64,000 nt of DNA from Allobosea psychrotolerans (GTDB lineage: Bacteria > Pseudomonadota > Alphaproteobacteria > Rhizobiales > Beijerinckiaceae), in the NCBI RefSeq assembly GCF_002917105.1, contig NZ_PQFZ01000011.1, positions 1-64,000 on the forward strand. Reading direction: 5' to 3'. Positions 25,744-36,900 of this stretch are shown here, one piece after another. The position numbers and the translations under genes were made by a program. Under the pieces are notes generated by a model, which was not told where the DNA came from, did no database searches, and saw nothing but the letters and a program-made list of their open reading frames with translations. How positions within the stretch are numbered: position 1 is the first letter of the stretch; each line of letters begins with the position of its first letter.

Positions 25744-25773
25744 AAGGGCCGCGCCTTCGGGCGCGGCCCTTTT
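25744..25773 (+). terminator. Rho-independent terminator
   Basis: A 12-bp stem (25744-25755 with 25760-25771) with a TTCG tetraloop and a short T-run, 24 bases after the aldehyde dehydrogenase stop. Confidence 0.9.
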
Positions 25774-25859
25774 GCTGTCGGCCTGACCGTGTTGGCCGGG
25801 TTGACTTGGCCTGAGGCCAAACCTACAGCGCGGCGAGGCTGAGGATCGCCGGTTCGTCC

Positions 25860-27707
25860 GTGAAGTCTCGCCCTTCGATTGTGGGCCGTGCTTTCATGAC
25901 GTGCGTTGCCGAAACCCTTGGTACCAGGACGGTCAGCCGGACCCGGTCGCAGCGCCTCCGCCGCAATGGCCGCGCCGCCTATCTTCGCTTCCGCCGCAAT
26001 TTGCCGCGCCTGCTGCGCAGCGACGACATCTCGCTCGTGCTCCTGGCTGCGCTGATCGGGGCCGGGGCGGGGGGGCTCGTCACGGTGATGGTCGGCGTCT
26101 CCAAGGCGCTGCATGCCGCCTTCTTCGCGACGCGCCATGGCGAGGTCAGCGGGGCGGTCTTCGTCGATCCGCTGCGGGCCGTCGGCATGCCGGTTCTGGG
26201 CGGTCTGGTGATGGGGGCGATCGGCATCCTCCTGGCCCGCCGCGGCCGCGGCACGGTGGTCGATCCTGTCGAGGCGAATGCGCTCCATGGCGGGCGCCTG
26301 TCGCTGAAGGACAGCCTGATCCTGGTGGTCCAGACCATGGTCTCCAACGGCTTTGGCGCCTCTGTCGGCATGGAGGCGGGCTACACCCAGGGCGGCGCGG
26401 CCTTCGCGTCGGGCCTCGGGCGGCTTCTCCGTGTCCGGCGGGCGGATCTGCGCATGCTGGTCGGCTGCGGCACGGCGGGCGCGATCGCAGCCGCTTTCGA
26501 CGCGCCCTTGACCGGGGCCTTCTATGCCTTCGAATTGATCATCGTGACCTATACGGTCGGCTCATTGGCGCCCGTCGTCGTCGCCTCGATCTGTGCGGTC
26601 GGCGTTACGCGGCTGTTCCTGACACCCGTCACATTGCAATTCGGCTTTTCCGGCCCGCTCTCGGGCTCCGATTACGTGCTTGTGATGCTCATGGGCATCC
26701 TCTGCGCGGGTCTCGGCATCGTGCTGATGCGCGGCGTCGCGCTCGCCGAGAGCCTGTTCCGCCGCAGCCGGATTCCGCTGGCACTGCGGCCTGCGGTCGG
26801 CGGCCTGCTCGTCGGCCTGATGGCGCTGGTGACTCCGGCCGTCCTCTCGTCGGGCCATTCGGCGCTGCATGTCGGCTTCGATGCCTATTATCCGGCGGGC
26901 TTTCTCGTCCTGCTGATCGTGCTGAAATCGCTGGCATCGGCGATCTCGATCGGCTCCGGCTTTCGCGGCGGCCTCTTCTTCGCCTCGCTGTTCATCGGCG
27001 CGATGTTCGGCAAGCTCGTCGCCGTGATCTGGATCACCGGCTTCGGCCTGCAGACGCCCTCCGTGGTCATCGCCGTCATCGGCATGAGCGCGATGGCCAC
27101 CGCGGTCGTCGGGGGGCCGTTGACGATGTCGTTCCTGGCGCTGGAGACGACGGGCAGCCTGCCGCTCACGGTCGCGGTGCTGGCGGCGTCCGTCCTGTCC
27201 TCGATGACGGTGCGCCGGACCTTCGGCTACTCCTTCGCCACCTGGCGCTTCCATTTGCGCGGCGAAACCATCCGCAGCGCCGCCGATATCGGCTGGATGC
27301 GGGAATTGAGCGTCGGCCGGATGATGCGCCGGGATGTGCGCACCGTGCCGGCAACCCAGACGCTGGAGCAGTTCCGGCGCGATTTCCCGCTCGGCGCCAA
27401 TCAGCGCGCCGTGCTCGTCGATGAACTGGGGCGCTATGCCGGCATCGTCCTCGTCGCCGACGCTCACGGCGCCGATGTCGCGGTCGGGACGATTGCGGAG
27501 CTTGCCCGCAATCGCAAGGACGTCCTCTTGCCCCATATGAACATCCGCGAGGCCGCCAGCCTGTTCGCGACCTCGCAGACCGAGGAACTGGTCGTCGTCG
27601 ACGGCCGCGAAACCTTGCGGGTCCTCGGCCTGCTCACCGAGCAATTCGCCTTGCGACGCTACAACGCCGAGCTCGATCGGCAGAGCCGCGACCTGACCGG
27701 CGTTTGA
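25860..27707 (+). CDS. ClC-family chloride channel/antiporter with CBS domains
   Basis: Membrane protein of 615 residues. The first 450 form a ClC core with the gating-glutamate region reading SVGMEAGYTQGG (Glu172, where canonical members have GREGP) and the GSGFRGGLFFASL anion-filter region. The C-terminal 150 residues carry a CBS pair (SVGRMMRRDVRTVPATQTLE and later VVDGRETLRVLGLLTEQ), which usually senses adenine nucleotides. It may exchange chloride, fluoride or another anion for protons. The start is GTG 25860 or ATG 25896; the Arg-rich N-terminus between them is not diagnostic. It is convergent with the gene at 27723. Confidence 0.9.
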   Translation: MKSRPSIVGRAFMTCVAETLGTRTVSRTRSQRLRRNGRAAYLRFRRNLPRLLRSDDISLVLLAALIGAGAGGLVTVMVGVSKALHAAFFATRHGEVSGAVFVDPLRAVGMPVLGGLVMGAIGILLARRGRGTVVDPVEANALHGGRLSLKDSLILVVQTMVSNGFGASVGMEAGYTQGGAAFASGLGRLLRVRRADLRMLVGCGTAGAIAAAFDAPLTGAFYAFELIIVTYTVGSLAPVVVASICAVGVTRLFLTPVTLQFGFSGPLSGSDYVLVMLMGILCAGLGIVLMRGVALAESLFRRSRIPLALRPAVGGLLVGLMALVTPAVLSSGHSALHVGFDAYYPAGFLVLLIVLKSLASAISIGSGFRGGLFFASLFIGAMFGKLVAVIWITGFGLQTPSVVIAVIGMSAMATAVVGGPLTMSFLALETTGSLPLTVAVLAASVLSSMTVRRTFGYSFATWRFHLRGETIRSAADIGWMRELSVGRMMRRDVRTVPATQTLEQFRRDFPLGANQRAVLVDELGRYAGIVLVADAHGADVAVGTIAELARNRKDVLLPHMNIREAASLFATSQTEELVVVDGRETLRVLGLLTEQFALRRYNAELDRQSRDLTGV

Positions 27708-27722
27708 CCGGCGCTTGAGGCG

Positions 27723-28736
27723 TCAGAATCCTTCCAGCACGATCTTGCCCTTGGCGCGGTTGGTCTCGATCAGCGCATGAGCCCGCTTGAGATTGCCCGC
27801 ATTGATCGTCCCGAAGGTTTCGCTCAGCGTGGTGCGGATCTTGCCGGCATCGACGAGCCGGGAGACCTCGCTGAGCAGATCGCCCTGCGCCTGCATGTCG
27901 GCGGTCTGGTGCAGCGAGCGGGCGAACATCATTTCCCAATGCAGCGACAGGCTCTTGCCCTTCAGCGGCATGACATCCAGCGCCGGAGCGTCGTCGATCA
28001 CCGCGATCCGGCCCTGCGGCGCGATCAGTTTGATGATCTCCGGCAGATGGTCCAGCGTATGGGTGGTGACGAAGACGAGGCCGGGCGCGCCGATGCGCAG
28101 CGCCTCGACTTCGGCGGCAAGCGGCTTGCCATGGTCGATGACGTGGTGGGCGCCAAGTTCGCGGGCCCAGGCCTGCGTCTCCGGCCGCGAGGCGGTAGCG
28201 ATCACGGTGAGGTCCGTCAGTTGCCGCGCCAGCTGGATCGCGATCGAGCCGACGCCGCCGGCCCCGCCGACGATCAGCAGCGCCTTCGCCGCGCCTGGAA
28301 CCGCATCCGCGATCCTGATCCGGTCGAACAGGGCCTCCCAGGCCGTGATCGCGGTCAGCGGCAGGGCCGCGGCTTCCGCAAAGCTCAGGCTGGCAGGTTT
28401 GGCGCCGACGATGCGCTCGTCGATCAGCTGGAACTCGGCATTGGAGCCCGGACGGTCGATCGCACCGGCATAGAACACCGCGTCGCCGGGCTTGAACGCC
28501 TTCACCTCGGGGCCGACCGCCTTGACGACGCCGGCGGCGTCCCAACCCAGCACGCGCACCTCGCCCTCGGCCGGGCGGGCGTTCCTGCGGACCTTGGTGT
28601 CGACTGGGTTGACCGACACCGCCTTCACCTCGACCAGCAGGTCGCGCCCGGTCGCGACAGGCACGGGCAGGTCGAGATCGATCAGGCTGGTTTCCGAGCT
28701 GATGGGCTGCGGTTCACGATAGCCGATAGCGCGCAT
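27723..28736 (-). CDS. Zinc-type alcohol dehydrogenase-like / quinone oxidoreductase
   Basis: MDR-superfamily oxidoreductase of 337 residues. The N-terminal GroES-like domain has VKAVSVNPVDTKVR and VLGWDAAGVV; the Rossmann domain has IVGGAGGVGSIAIQLARQ. Structural-zinc cysteines are absent, so it is probably NADPH-dependent and acts on quinones or enals rather than alcohols. ATG 28736 follows CAGGAG by 8 bases; a longer frame to 28814 crosses the divergent promoter. An HxlR regulator is divergent 101 bases away with a palindrome between them, the arrangement of redox-sensing qor2/qorR pairs. Confidence 0.88.
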   Translation of the reverse strand: MRAIGYREPQPISSETSLIDLDLPVPVATGRDLLVEVKAVSVNPVDTKVRRNARPAEGEVRVLGWDAAGVVKAVGPEVKAFKPGDAVFYAGAIDRPGSNAEFQLIDERIVGAKPASLSFAEAAALPLTAITAWEALFDRIRIADAVPGAAKALLIVGGAGGVGSIAIQLARQLTDLTVIATASRPETQAWARELGAHHVIDHGKPLAAEVEALRIGAPGLVFVTTHTLDHLPEIIKLIAPQGRIAVIDDAPALDVMPLKGKSLSLHWEMMFARSLHQTADMQAQGDLLSEVSRLVDAGKIRTTLSETFGTINAGNLKRAHALIETNRAKGKIVLEGF

Positions 28737-28816
28737 AATTTTTGTCTCCTGCGTTGCGATGCAGGCGAGATGCGCCTTACAAACGGGCTGTGCAAGAACG
28801 CACAATTTCCGCATAT

Positions 28817-28834
28817 AGTATCGAAAAGGATACT
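28817..28834. promoter_or_regulatory. Candidate HxlR operator
   Basis: AGTATC and GATACT form a perfect 6-bp inverted repeat with a 6-base spacer, just 3 bases upstream of the HxlR start and inside the divergent promoter. HxlR/YodB/QorR regulators bind such short palindromes (a TACT-type core), giving control of the oxidoreductase and autoregulation. Confidence 0.5.
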
Positions 28835-28837
28835 GTG

Positions 28838-29194
28838 ATGCCGCCTCGTTTCCAGAAGCCGTTCAACTCCCCGGCCTGCCCCGTGGAGGCAGCCCTGGGC
28901 CTGATCGGCGGCAAGTGGAAGGGGATCGTGCTCTACCATCTGCTCGGCGGCACGCTGCGCTTCAACGCTATTCGCCGTAGCGTTCCCGGCGTGACGCAGC
29001 GCATGCTGACTGCCCAGCTGCGCGAGCTGGAGGCGGACGGTCTCATCGTCCGCGTCGTCTATGCCGAGGTGCCGCCGCGCGTCGAATACAGCCTGTCGGA
29101 CAAGGGCCGAACGCTGGAGCCGGTCATCATGGCGCTCAGGGCCTGGGGCGAGGAGCATGTGATGCCGTCGAATGATGCGGAGGCTGCCGCCTGA
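28838..29194 (+). CDS. HxlR-family transcriptional regulator
   Basis: A 118-residue winged-helix regulator (MarR-like HxlR/DUF24 family). The recognition region is [33 protein letters not shown] in two blocks. The conserved N-terminal Cys14 in [19 protein letters not shown] matches the redox-sensing cysteine of YodB and QorR, which reacts with quinones or diamide. ATG 28838 follows AAAGGA by 7 bases. It probably represses the divergent oxidoreductase until electrophile stress. Confidence 0.88.
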   Translation: MPPRFQKPFNSPACPVEAALGLIGGKWKGIVLYHLLGGTLRFNAIRRSVPGVTQRMLTAQLRELEADGLIVRVVYAEVPPRVEYSLSDKGRTLEPVIMALRAWGEEHVMPSNDAEAAA

Positions 29195-29217
29195 GGGTCA
29201 GTGGGGCGGCCTGAGGG

Positions 29218-30402
<1,185 letters not shown>

Positions 30403-30476
30403 TCATGGCGCTGCCCGGCGCGTGCGCCCTCTGGAACGGGGTGCGTTGCGAATGGCCGGCGGCGCGGCAGGAGATA

Positions 30477-30492
30477 AGTTGCCATAGCAACT
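30477..30492. promoter_or_regulatory. Inverted repeat upstream of pobA
   Basis: AGTTGC-CATA-GCAACT, perfect 6-bp arms with a 4-base spacer, 86 bases upstream of the pobA TTG. Resembles MarR-family operators; regulator not seen nearby. Confidence 0.45.
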
Positions 30493-30540
30493 AACTTCTG
30501 GAAAGAGCCTCCTTGAGGCCGTGCATGACGGCGAGCCGGA

Positions 30541-31419
30541 TCATCCGATGGGGATGACGTCGACAGCGACGCCGACCTTCTGCGAGCCGGGGCCGATCAG
30601 CACGCCGTCGAGCGGCGAGACATCGGCATAATCGCGGCCGAAGGCGGTGACGATATGGTCGTCGGCGACGATCAGGTCATTGGTCGGGTCGAGCCCGACC
30701 CAGCCGGTCTCCGGCCCGCACCAGAGCATGACCCAGGCATGGCTCGCATCCGAGCCCTCGAGACGCTTCTGGCCCGGCGGCGGGATCGTGCGGATATAGC
30801 CGCTGACATAGGCGGCGGGCAGGCCGAGCCCGCGCAGGCCGGCGATCATGATATGCGCAAAATCCTGGCACACGCCGTGGCGCTGGTGGAAGGCCTCGGC
30901 CAGCGGCGTCGTAACCTCGGTTGCATCGGGATCGTAGGTGAAGTCGGCACGGATGCGCGCCATCAGTTCGCAGGCCGCCTCCAGCACCGGTCGCAGCGGC
31001 GAAAAGCTCTTGCGGGCATAGTCGACGACCTCGCTGACCGCAGGCACCAGTCGGCTCGGATAGAGGTGGTGCGTCGGCGAATCGGGCGCGAGGCTCGTCG
31101 AGGCCAGGGCCAGCGCGCCGACCTCCTCCCAATGCCGGGTCAGGCCCGGAAAGGGCGGCGCGGGCCGGTTGACCTCGACGCGGGCGCGCATTTCGACCTT
31201 CAATTCGCGATGCGCCTTGGAGATCGTCAGCGTCGTCATCTGGTTGCCGAAGAAGCAGATCCCGTCGATGCGGTCGGCCGGGCGCGGCGTCACGACGAGG
31301 TCGCTCTTCCGCACCGTCTGGCCGCCATCGTTGCGTGGCAGGAGGCGCAGGATGCAGCGCGCGAACGGCACCGGACGGCTATAGCCGTAGGTGGTCAGGT
31401 GACGAACGTCGTAGATCAC
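30541..31419 (-). CDS. Transglutaminase family protein of the ATP-grasp/alpha-E operon
   Basis: A 292-residue protein with an N-terminal beta domain (bacterial transglutaminase-like N region, MIYDVRHLTTYGYSRPVPFA) and a transglutaminase core. Catalytic Cys184 is in HGVCQDFAHIMIAGLR, His in SDASHAWVMLW and Asp in GLDPTND. It overlaps the upstream ATP-grasp gene by 4 bases and is the last gene of the three-gene operon. Comparative genomics (the amidoligase survey by Iyer, Aravind and colleagues) links this trio to synthesis or remodelling of a peptide, with the transglutaminase as peptidase; no member has an established substrate to my knowledge. Confidence 0.92.
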   Translation of the reverse strand: MIYDVRHLTTYGYSRPVPFARCILRLLPRNDGGQTVRKSDLVVTPRPADRIDGICFFGNQMTTLTISKAHRELKVEMRARVEVNRPAPPFPGLTRHWEEVGALALASTSLAPDSPTHHLYPSRLVPAVSEVVDYARKSFSPLRPVLEAACELMARIRADFTYDPDATEVTTPLAEAFHQRHGVCQDFAHIMIAGLRGLGLPAAYVSGYIRTIPPPGQKRLEGSDASHAWVMLWCGPETGWVGLDPTNDLIVADDHIVTAFGRDYADVSPLDGVLIGPGSQKVGVAVDVIPIG

Positions 31420-33986
31420 GCGATGCCTGTCAGCCTCGAGCCTTCCGGCCCGCTGTTCTGGAGGAAGTAGCGGTCGGCGATCGCGCTCGACAGCCCCATC
31501 AGCAATTGCTCGAACAGCAGGATGCTGGTGCGGTCGAGCCGGCTAGCCTCCGATGTCCGGCATTCGGCCGCGAGCTTCAGCACGAGCCGGCGCGGCGCTT
31601 CCAGCATGCCGTCCTCCGTCAGCGACGGAAGATGCGCGATCTCGATGTCGAGACGATCGACCTGGAAGGCGACGGAGCGGGGATTATAGGGGTCGAGCAT
31701 GACCAGATCGAGCACCGGCTGCAGGCTCGCGCCGAGCATGTAGCGCGAGCGGTAGGTGATCTGCGAATCGGTCAGGTCGAGCAGGGCGTCGAGGCCGTCG
31801 CTCGGGGCCGTCGTCTCGGCGAAATGGCGGGCGAAGCGGCAGGTCGCGATGCCGCGCTCCAGTCGCCGGCCGATGTCGAGGAAGCGCCAGCCCGCGCCGC
31901 GCACCATGTTCTCCTGGCTCAGGCCGGAGAAGGCGGCGAGCGTCTTCAAGGCGCGGTCCGCAACCTCGTAGACTTCGCCCTCGCTGGGCTGCCGTCCGGG
32001 CTCGAGTGTCAACTGACGCTGCAGATCGCCGAACAGCCGCCAGGCATCGATCGAAAGCCGCTCGCGGATGACGGAGGCGGTGCGCCGCGCCTCGCCGACA
32101 TTGGCGCGGGCCGAGCCGTATTCGGCCGCGTCATAGAGCGCTGAGGTCGCCTGCACCAGAACCGCCGAGCCCTTGTCTCCGGCGAGATTGCGGGCTGCCG
32201 CGCCTCTCCCCGTCGCAGCTTTGGCCGCAGGCGCCGCGCCCCAGGCGACCAGGAGATTGGCGAGGCGGCGCACCGTGTCGGGCCGGGCGGGATTGGTCGT
32301 GTCGGCATCGATCAGGCGGCCGAGCAAGGCGCGCACGAGCCGCAGCGTCGCCTCCGTTCGCTCGAGATAGCGTCCGAGCCAGAACAGGTTGTCGGCGGCG
32401 CGGCTCGGCAAGGTCCCGACGACGCGGCGGATCGCGATGCGGTCGCTGGTGGGCAGCAGGCTGACTTGCTCGACAGGCGTATCCGAGGTGACCCAGACAT
32501 CGCTGGAGCGCACGCCGCTGCGCATGCTGACGGCGCGGGCATCAGGCTCGTCAGAGATGCGGCAGAAGCCGCCGGGCATGACCTTCCAGCCGTCGGGCGT
32601 GGCGGCAGCGAAGACGCGCAAGGTGACCGGGTGCGGCTGCAAACGGCCGTTCTGGAAGACCGGCATGGTCGAGAGCCGCACCACCTCCTGGCCGACATAA
32701 TCCATCCCGCGCGCCTCGATCCGTGCCCGCAAGGCGGCGCGCTCGGCCGCCGGCAGTTCTCCCGCCAGGATCGGATCACTGTCGAGCCCGCTCCCGGCGG
32801 AGCGGAAGGCCGGCGCGATGCTCATCTCGTCCAAACGGTCGAGCACGGCGGCGCGCTCGCGCGGCTGGCCGCACCACCAGGTCGCGACATTGGGCAGAAT
32901 CATCTCCTCGCCGAGAAGCTGCTTGCCCAGCTTGGGCAGGAAGCCCATCAGCGCGCGTGCCTCGACGACCCCGGAACCGAGCCCGTTGGCGACATGGACA
33001 TGGCCCTGGCGCACCGCCTGCACCAGCCCGGCCACGCCCAGCGCCGAGCGCGCATTCAGTTCGAGCGGGTCGGAGAAATCGCCGTCGATGCGCCGCCAGA
33101 TCACGTCGGCGCGCTTGGGCCCGGCGATGGTGCGGACATGGATGCGGCCGTCGCGCATCACCAGGTCGCCGCCTTCGACGAGCAGGAAACCGAGATAGCG
33201 CGCAAGATAGGCCTGCTCGAAATAACTCTCGTTCAGCGGGCCCGGGGTCAGCAGGCAGATGCGCGGCTCGACGCGCCTGGACTTGGCGACGAGCCCGGCG
33301 CGGAAGCCCTGGAAAAAGGTGGCGAGCCGCTCGATGTTCATCGTCCGGAACAGGTCGGGAAAGGCGCGCGCCAGGGCCAGCCGGTTCTCCAGCGCGTAGC
33401 CGGCGCCCGACGGCGCCTGGGTCCGGTCGCCCAGTACCCACCAGCGCCCGTCCGGCCCGCGGCCGAGATCGGCGGCGTAGAGCTGCAGGGAGCCGCCATC
33501 CGGCGCGCCGTGGAGCGGGCGCAGATAGTCCGGGCTCCCCGTGACGACGGCTGCCGGCAGCAGGCCCTTCGCGACCATCTCGCCGGGGCCGTAGATGTCC
33601 TCGAGCAACGAGGCCAGCAATTGCGCGCGCTGCGCCACGCCGGCCGCGATGGTCTGCCACTCCGCGCCGGTCATCACCAATGGCACATGGCTCAGCGGCC
33701 AGGCGCGTTCGCCGGCCTGCGGATCGCGCTCGTCGACATCGCCATGGACGCGGTAGGAGACGCCGGTGTCGTGGACATGGCGGTCGGCGAGGCCGAAGCG
33801 CTGGTTGAGCTCGTCCTGCGAGAGCGCGCTCCATTCCGTCAGGAACGGCTCCCAATGCGGGCGGATGCTGCCATCCTGCGCCATGAACTCGTCATAGGCG
33901 CCCGGCAGCGGGCGATAGCCGGCCAGCAGGGCGTTGCGCCGCTCCGCTTTCACGCGCGTCGACGGTGATCGGCCCTGCAACGCCAT
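31416..33986 (-). CDS. Circularly permuted ATP-grasp protein fused to alpha-E domain
   Basis: An 856-residue fusion. Residues about 1-500 are a circularly permuted type 2 ATP-grasp ligase (old DUF404/DUF407), with GYALENRLALARAFPDLF, RICLLTPGPLNESYFEQAYL and VIWRRIDGDFSDPLEL blocks. Residues about 520-840 are an all-helical alpha-E domain (DUF403), from SRAADNLFWLGRYLERTEAT to LLMGLSSAIADRYF. In many genomes these are two neighbouring genes; here they are one polypeptide. ATP-grasp enzymes form amide bonds through acyl-phosphates, so a peptide or amide product is expected. It begins 9 bases after the DUF2126 gene stop and overlaps the next gene. Confidence 0.93.
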   Translation of the reverse strand: MALQGRSPSTRVKAERRNALLAGYRPLPGAYDEFMAQDGSIRPHWEPFLTEWSALSQDELNQRFGLADRHVHDTGVSYRVHGDVDERDPQAGERAWPLSHVPLVMTGAEWQTIAAGVAQRAQLLASLLEDIYGPGEMVAKGLLPAAVVTGSPDYLRPLHGAPDGGSLQLYAADLGRGPDGRWWVLGDRTQAPSGAGYALENRLALARAFPDLFRTMNIERLATFFQGFRAGLVAKSRRVEPRICLLTPGPLNESYFEQAYLARYLGFLLVEGGDLVMRDGRIHVRTIAGPKRADVIWRRIDGDFSDPLELNARSALGVAGLVQAVRQGHVHVANGLGSGVVEARALMGFLPKLGKQLLGEEMILPNVATWWCGQPRERAAVLDRLDEMSIAPAFRSAGSGLDSDPILAGELPAAERAALRARIEARGMDYVGQEVVRLSTMPVFQNGRLQPHPVTLRVFAAATPDGWKVMPGGFCRISDEPDARAVSMRSGVRSSDVWVTSDTPVEQVSLLPTSDRIAIRRVVGTLPSRAADNLFWLGRYLERTEATLRLVRALLGRLIDADTTNPARPDTVRRLANLLVAWGAAPAAKAATGRGAAARNLAGDKGSAVLVQATSALYDAAEYGSARANVGEARRTASVIRERLSIDAWRLFGDLQRQLTLEPGRQPSEGEVYEVADRALKTLAAFSGLSQENMVRGAGWRFLDIGRRLERGIATCRFARHFAETTAPSDGLDALLDLTDSQITYRSRYMLGASLQPVLDLVMLDPYNPRSVAFQVDRLDIEIAHLPSLTEDGMLEAPRRLVLKLAAECRTSEASRLDRTSILLFEQLLMGLSSAIADRYFLQNSGPEGSRLTGIA

Positions 33987-33995
33987 CGTTTGCGT

Positions 33996-36900
33996 CTACA
34001 CTCCTGTGGGGCGTCGCAAATCCAGGGTGAGCGGGAATTCGACGCTGCGCTCTTCCGGCGGAATCGCCAGCGCGCCGGGACTATGCCCGATCGCTTCGAA
34101 ACGCGCGAGCCGCCGCGCCTCCGCTTCGTAGGAATTCACGGGAGGAGTTTCATAATTGCGCCCTCCGGGGTGGGCGACATGATAGACGCAACCTCCGAGC
34201 GAGCGCCCGACCCAGCTGTCGACGATGTCGAAGGTCAGCGGTGCATGCACCGGAATCGTCGGGTGCAGGCCCGAACTCGGCTGCCAGGCCTTGAAGCGCA
34301 CGGCGGCGATCGCCTCGCCGGCACTGCCGCTCGGCGTCATCGGCATGCGGCGGCCATTGCAGGTGATGAGATGGCGACCGGGCACGAGCCCCTTGGCCTT
34401 GACCTGCAGCCGCTCCACCGAGCTGTCGACATAGCGCACTGTGCCGCCGATCGCGCCTTCCTCGCCCATGACATGCCAGGGCTCGAGCGCCTGGCGCAGT
34501 TCGAGTTCGACCCCGCCATGCTCGACCTTGCCGTAGAACGGGAAGCGGAATTCGGCCTGCGCCTCGAACCAGACCGGATCGAAGGCGTAGCCGGCGCGGC
34601 CGAGATCGGCGAGCACGTCCTTGAAATCCTGCCAGACCAGCTCGGGCAGCATGAAGCGGTCATGCAGTGTCGTGCCCCAGCGCACCAGGCTGCCGCTCTG
34701 CGGTTCGCGCCAGAACCAGGCGACCAGAGCCCGGATCAGGAGCTGCTGCGCCAGGCTCATGCGCGCATCCGGCGGCATCTCGAACGAGCGGAACTCGATC
34801 AGCCCGAGGCGGCCGGTCGGTCCATCCGGCGAATAGAGCTTGTCGATGCAGATCTCGGTGCGGTGCGTGTTGCCGGAGACGTCGACCAGGAGGTTGCGGA
34901 ACAGCCGGTCGACCAGCCAGAGCGGAATGCTTGGCGCGCCCGGTCCCGGCACTTGCGCCAAGGCGATCTCCAGCTCGTAGAGCTGGTCGAAACGCGCCTC
35001 GTCGATGCGCGGGGCCTGGCTCGTCGGGCCGATGAAGAGGCCTGAGAACAGGAAGGACAGGGAGGGGTGCCTGTTCCAGTACAGGATGATGCTCTTGAGC
35101 AGGTCCGGCCGGCGCAGGAACGGGCTATCGGGCGGCGTCACGCCGCCGAGCACGACATGATTGCCGCCGCCGGTGCCGGTATGGCGGCCATCGACCATGA
35201 ACTTCTCGGCGCAGAGCCGCGACTGCCGCGCCTCCTCATAGACGCCGCGCGTGATCTCCACCGCTTCGCGCCAGGTCTTGGCCGGGTGGATGTTGACCTC
35301 GATCACGCCGGGGTCGGGCGTGACCTTGATGACGTTGAGGCGCGGGTCGTTTGGGGGCGAATAGCCCTCGATATGGACGGGCAGGTTCAGCTCCTGCGCC
35401 ACGGCCTCGACGCTGGCGATCAGCTCCAGATAATCCTCCAGCTTCTCGACCGGCGGCAGGAAGACGCACAGGATGTTGTCGCGGACCTCGAGGCTCAGCG
35501 CCGTACGAACATGCTCGCCGCCGATCTCCTGCTCGGTGCGGTCCTGCGCGTGGCCTTCGCCCTGTGTCTCGACCGGGCGCGACATCTGGTGATGCGCGGG
35601 CGCGGCGACCGCGGGCGCGGCTTGCGCGCCGTTCATGGCCGCGGGCGCCGTCCCGCCGCCGCCCAGGCTGGCGGCCGGCGGCAGCGGCCCGCGCGGCTCC
35701 ATCGGATCCTGCGGGTGGATATGGGGAAACTCGTCCTTCGGCACGACCGGCAGCGAGCCGAGCGGCAGGCGGTAGCCCACGGGCGAGTCGCCCGGCACCA
35801 GGAAGAGCTTGCCGCGCCGGAGCTTCCACTTCTCGGAGCGCCAGCGCCGGTCGCCGGCCTGGGACTGCCAGCGCTGCACCGGAATGACATAGCCGCGCGG
35901 CTTGCCCAGCCCGAGCTGGAAGACCTGCGCCATGCGCGCACGCTCCTCCGGGTCGGCGAGGCGCGGGTCGAGCGGGTCGACATTGTCGGGAAGCTGCGCC
36001 TCCTTCAGCAGCCAGTGGCCGGTATCCTCATAGGCCGGCAGCACATAATCGGCGCCCAGCCCCAGCCTCTCCGAGAGGCCGGCCGCCAGCGCCTCGGCGT
36101 CGCGGATCGAGGCGGCGGCCTCCAATTCGCGGTCGGCGCCGGTCGGCGCGCCGGGTTCGCGTGCGATCAGCGCCGCGTCGCGCCAGATCGGTTCGCCGTC
36201 AGTGCGCCAATAGAGTGCGAAGGCCCAGCGCGGCAGGCTCTCGCCCGGATACCATTTGCCCTGGCCGTAATGCAGCATGCCGCCGGGCGCGAAGCGCTCG
36301 CGCAGGCGCCGGATCATCACATCGGCACGCTGGCGCTTGGTCGGGCCGACGGCGGCGATGTTCCATTCCTCGCCGATCTGGTCGTCGATCGAGACGAAGG
36401 TCGGCTCGCCGCCCATGGTCAGGCGGACGTCGCCGGCCTTCAGATCGGCCTCGACCTTTTCGCCGAGTGCGTCGAGCTCGCCCCAGGACGTGTCCGAGAA
36501 GGGCAGGGTGATGCGCGGCACCTCATGCACGCGCGCCACGCTCATCGAGAAATCGAAGGTCGTCTCGGCATAGCTCGCGACGCCTGAGACCGGCGCGGCG
36601 GAGCGGTAATGCGGCGTCGCCGCCAGCGGCAGATGCCCTTCGCCGGTGAGCAGGCCCGAGGTCGGGTCGAGCCCGATCCAGCCGGCGCCGGGGATGTAGA
36701 TTTCCGCCCAGGCGTGCAGGTCGGTAAAATCCTTGTCGGTGCCGCGCGGGCCTTCCAGCGGGTGGATATCCGCCTTCATCTGGATCAGGTAGCCGGAGAC
36801 GAAGCGCGCGGCGAAGCCGAGATGGCGCATGATCTGGACGAGCAGCCAGCTCGTATCGCGGCAGGAGCCGGATTTGATGTCGAGCGTGTGCTCGGGCTCC

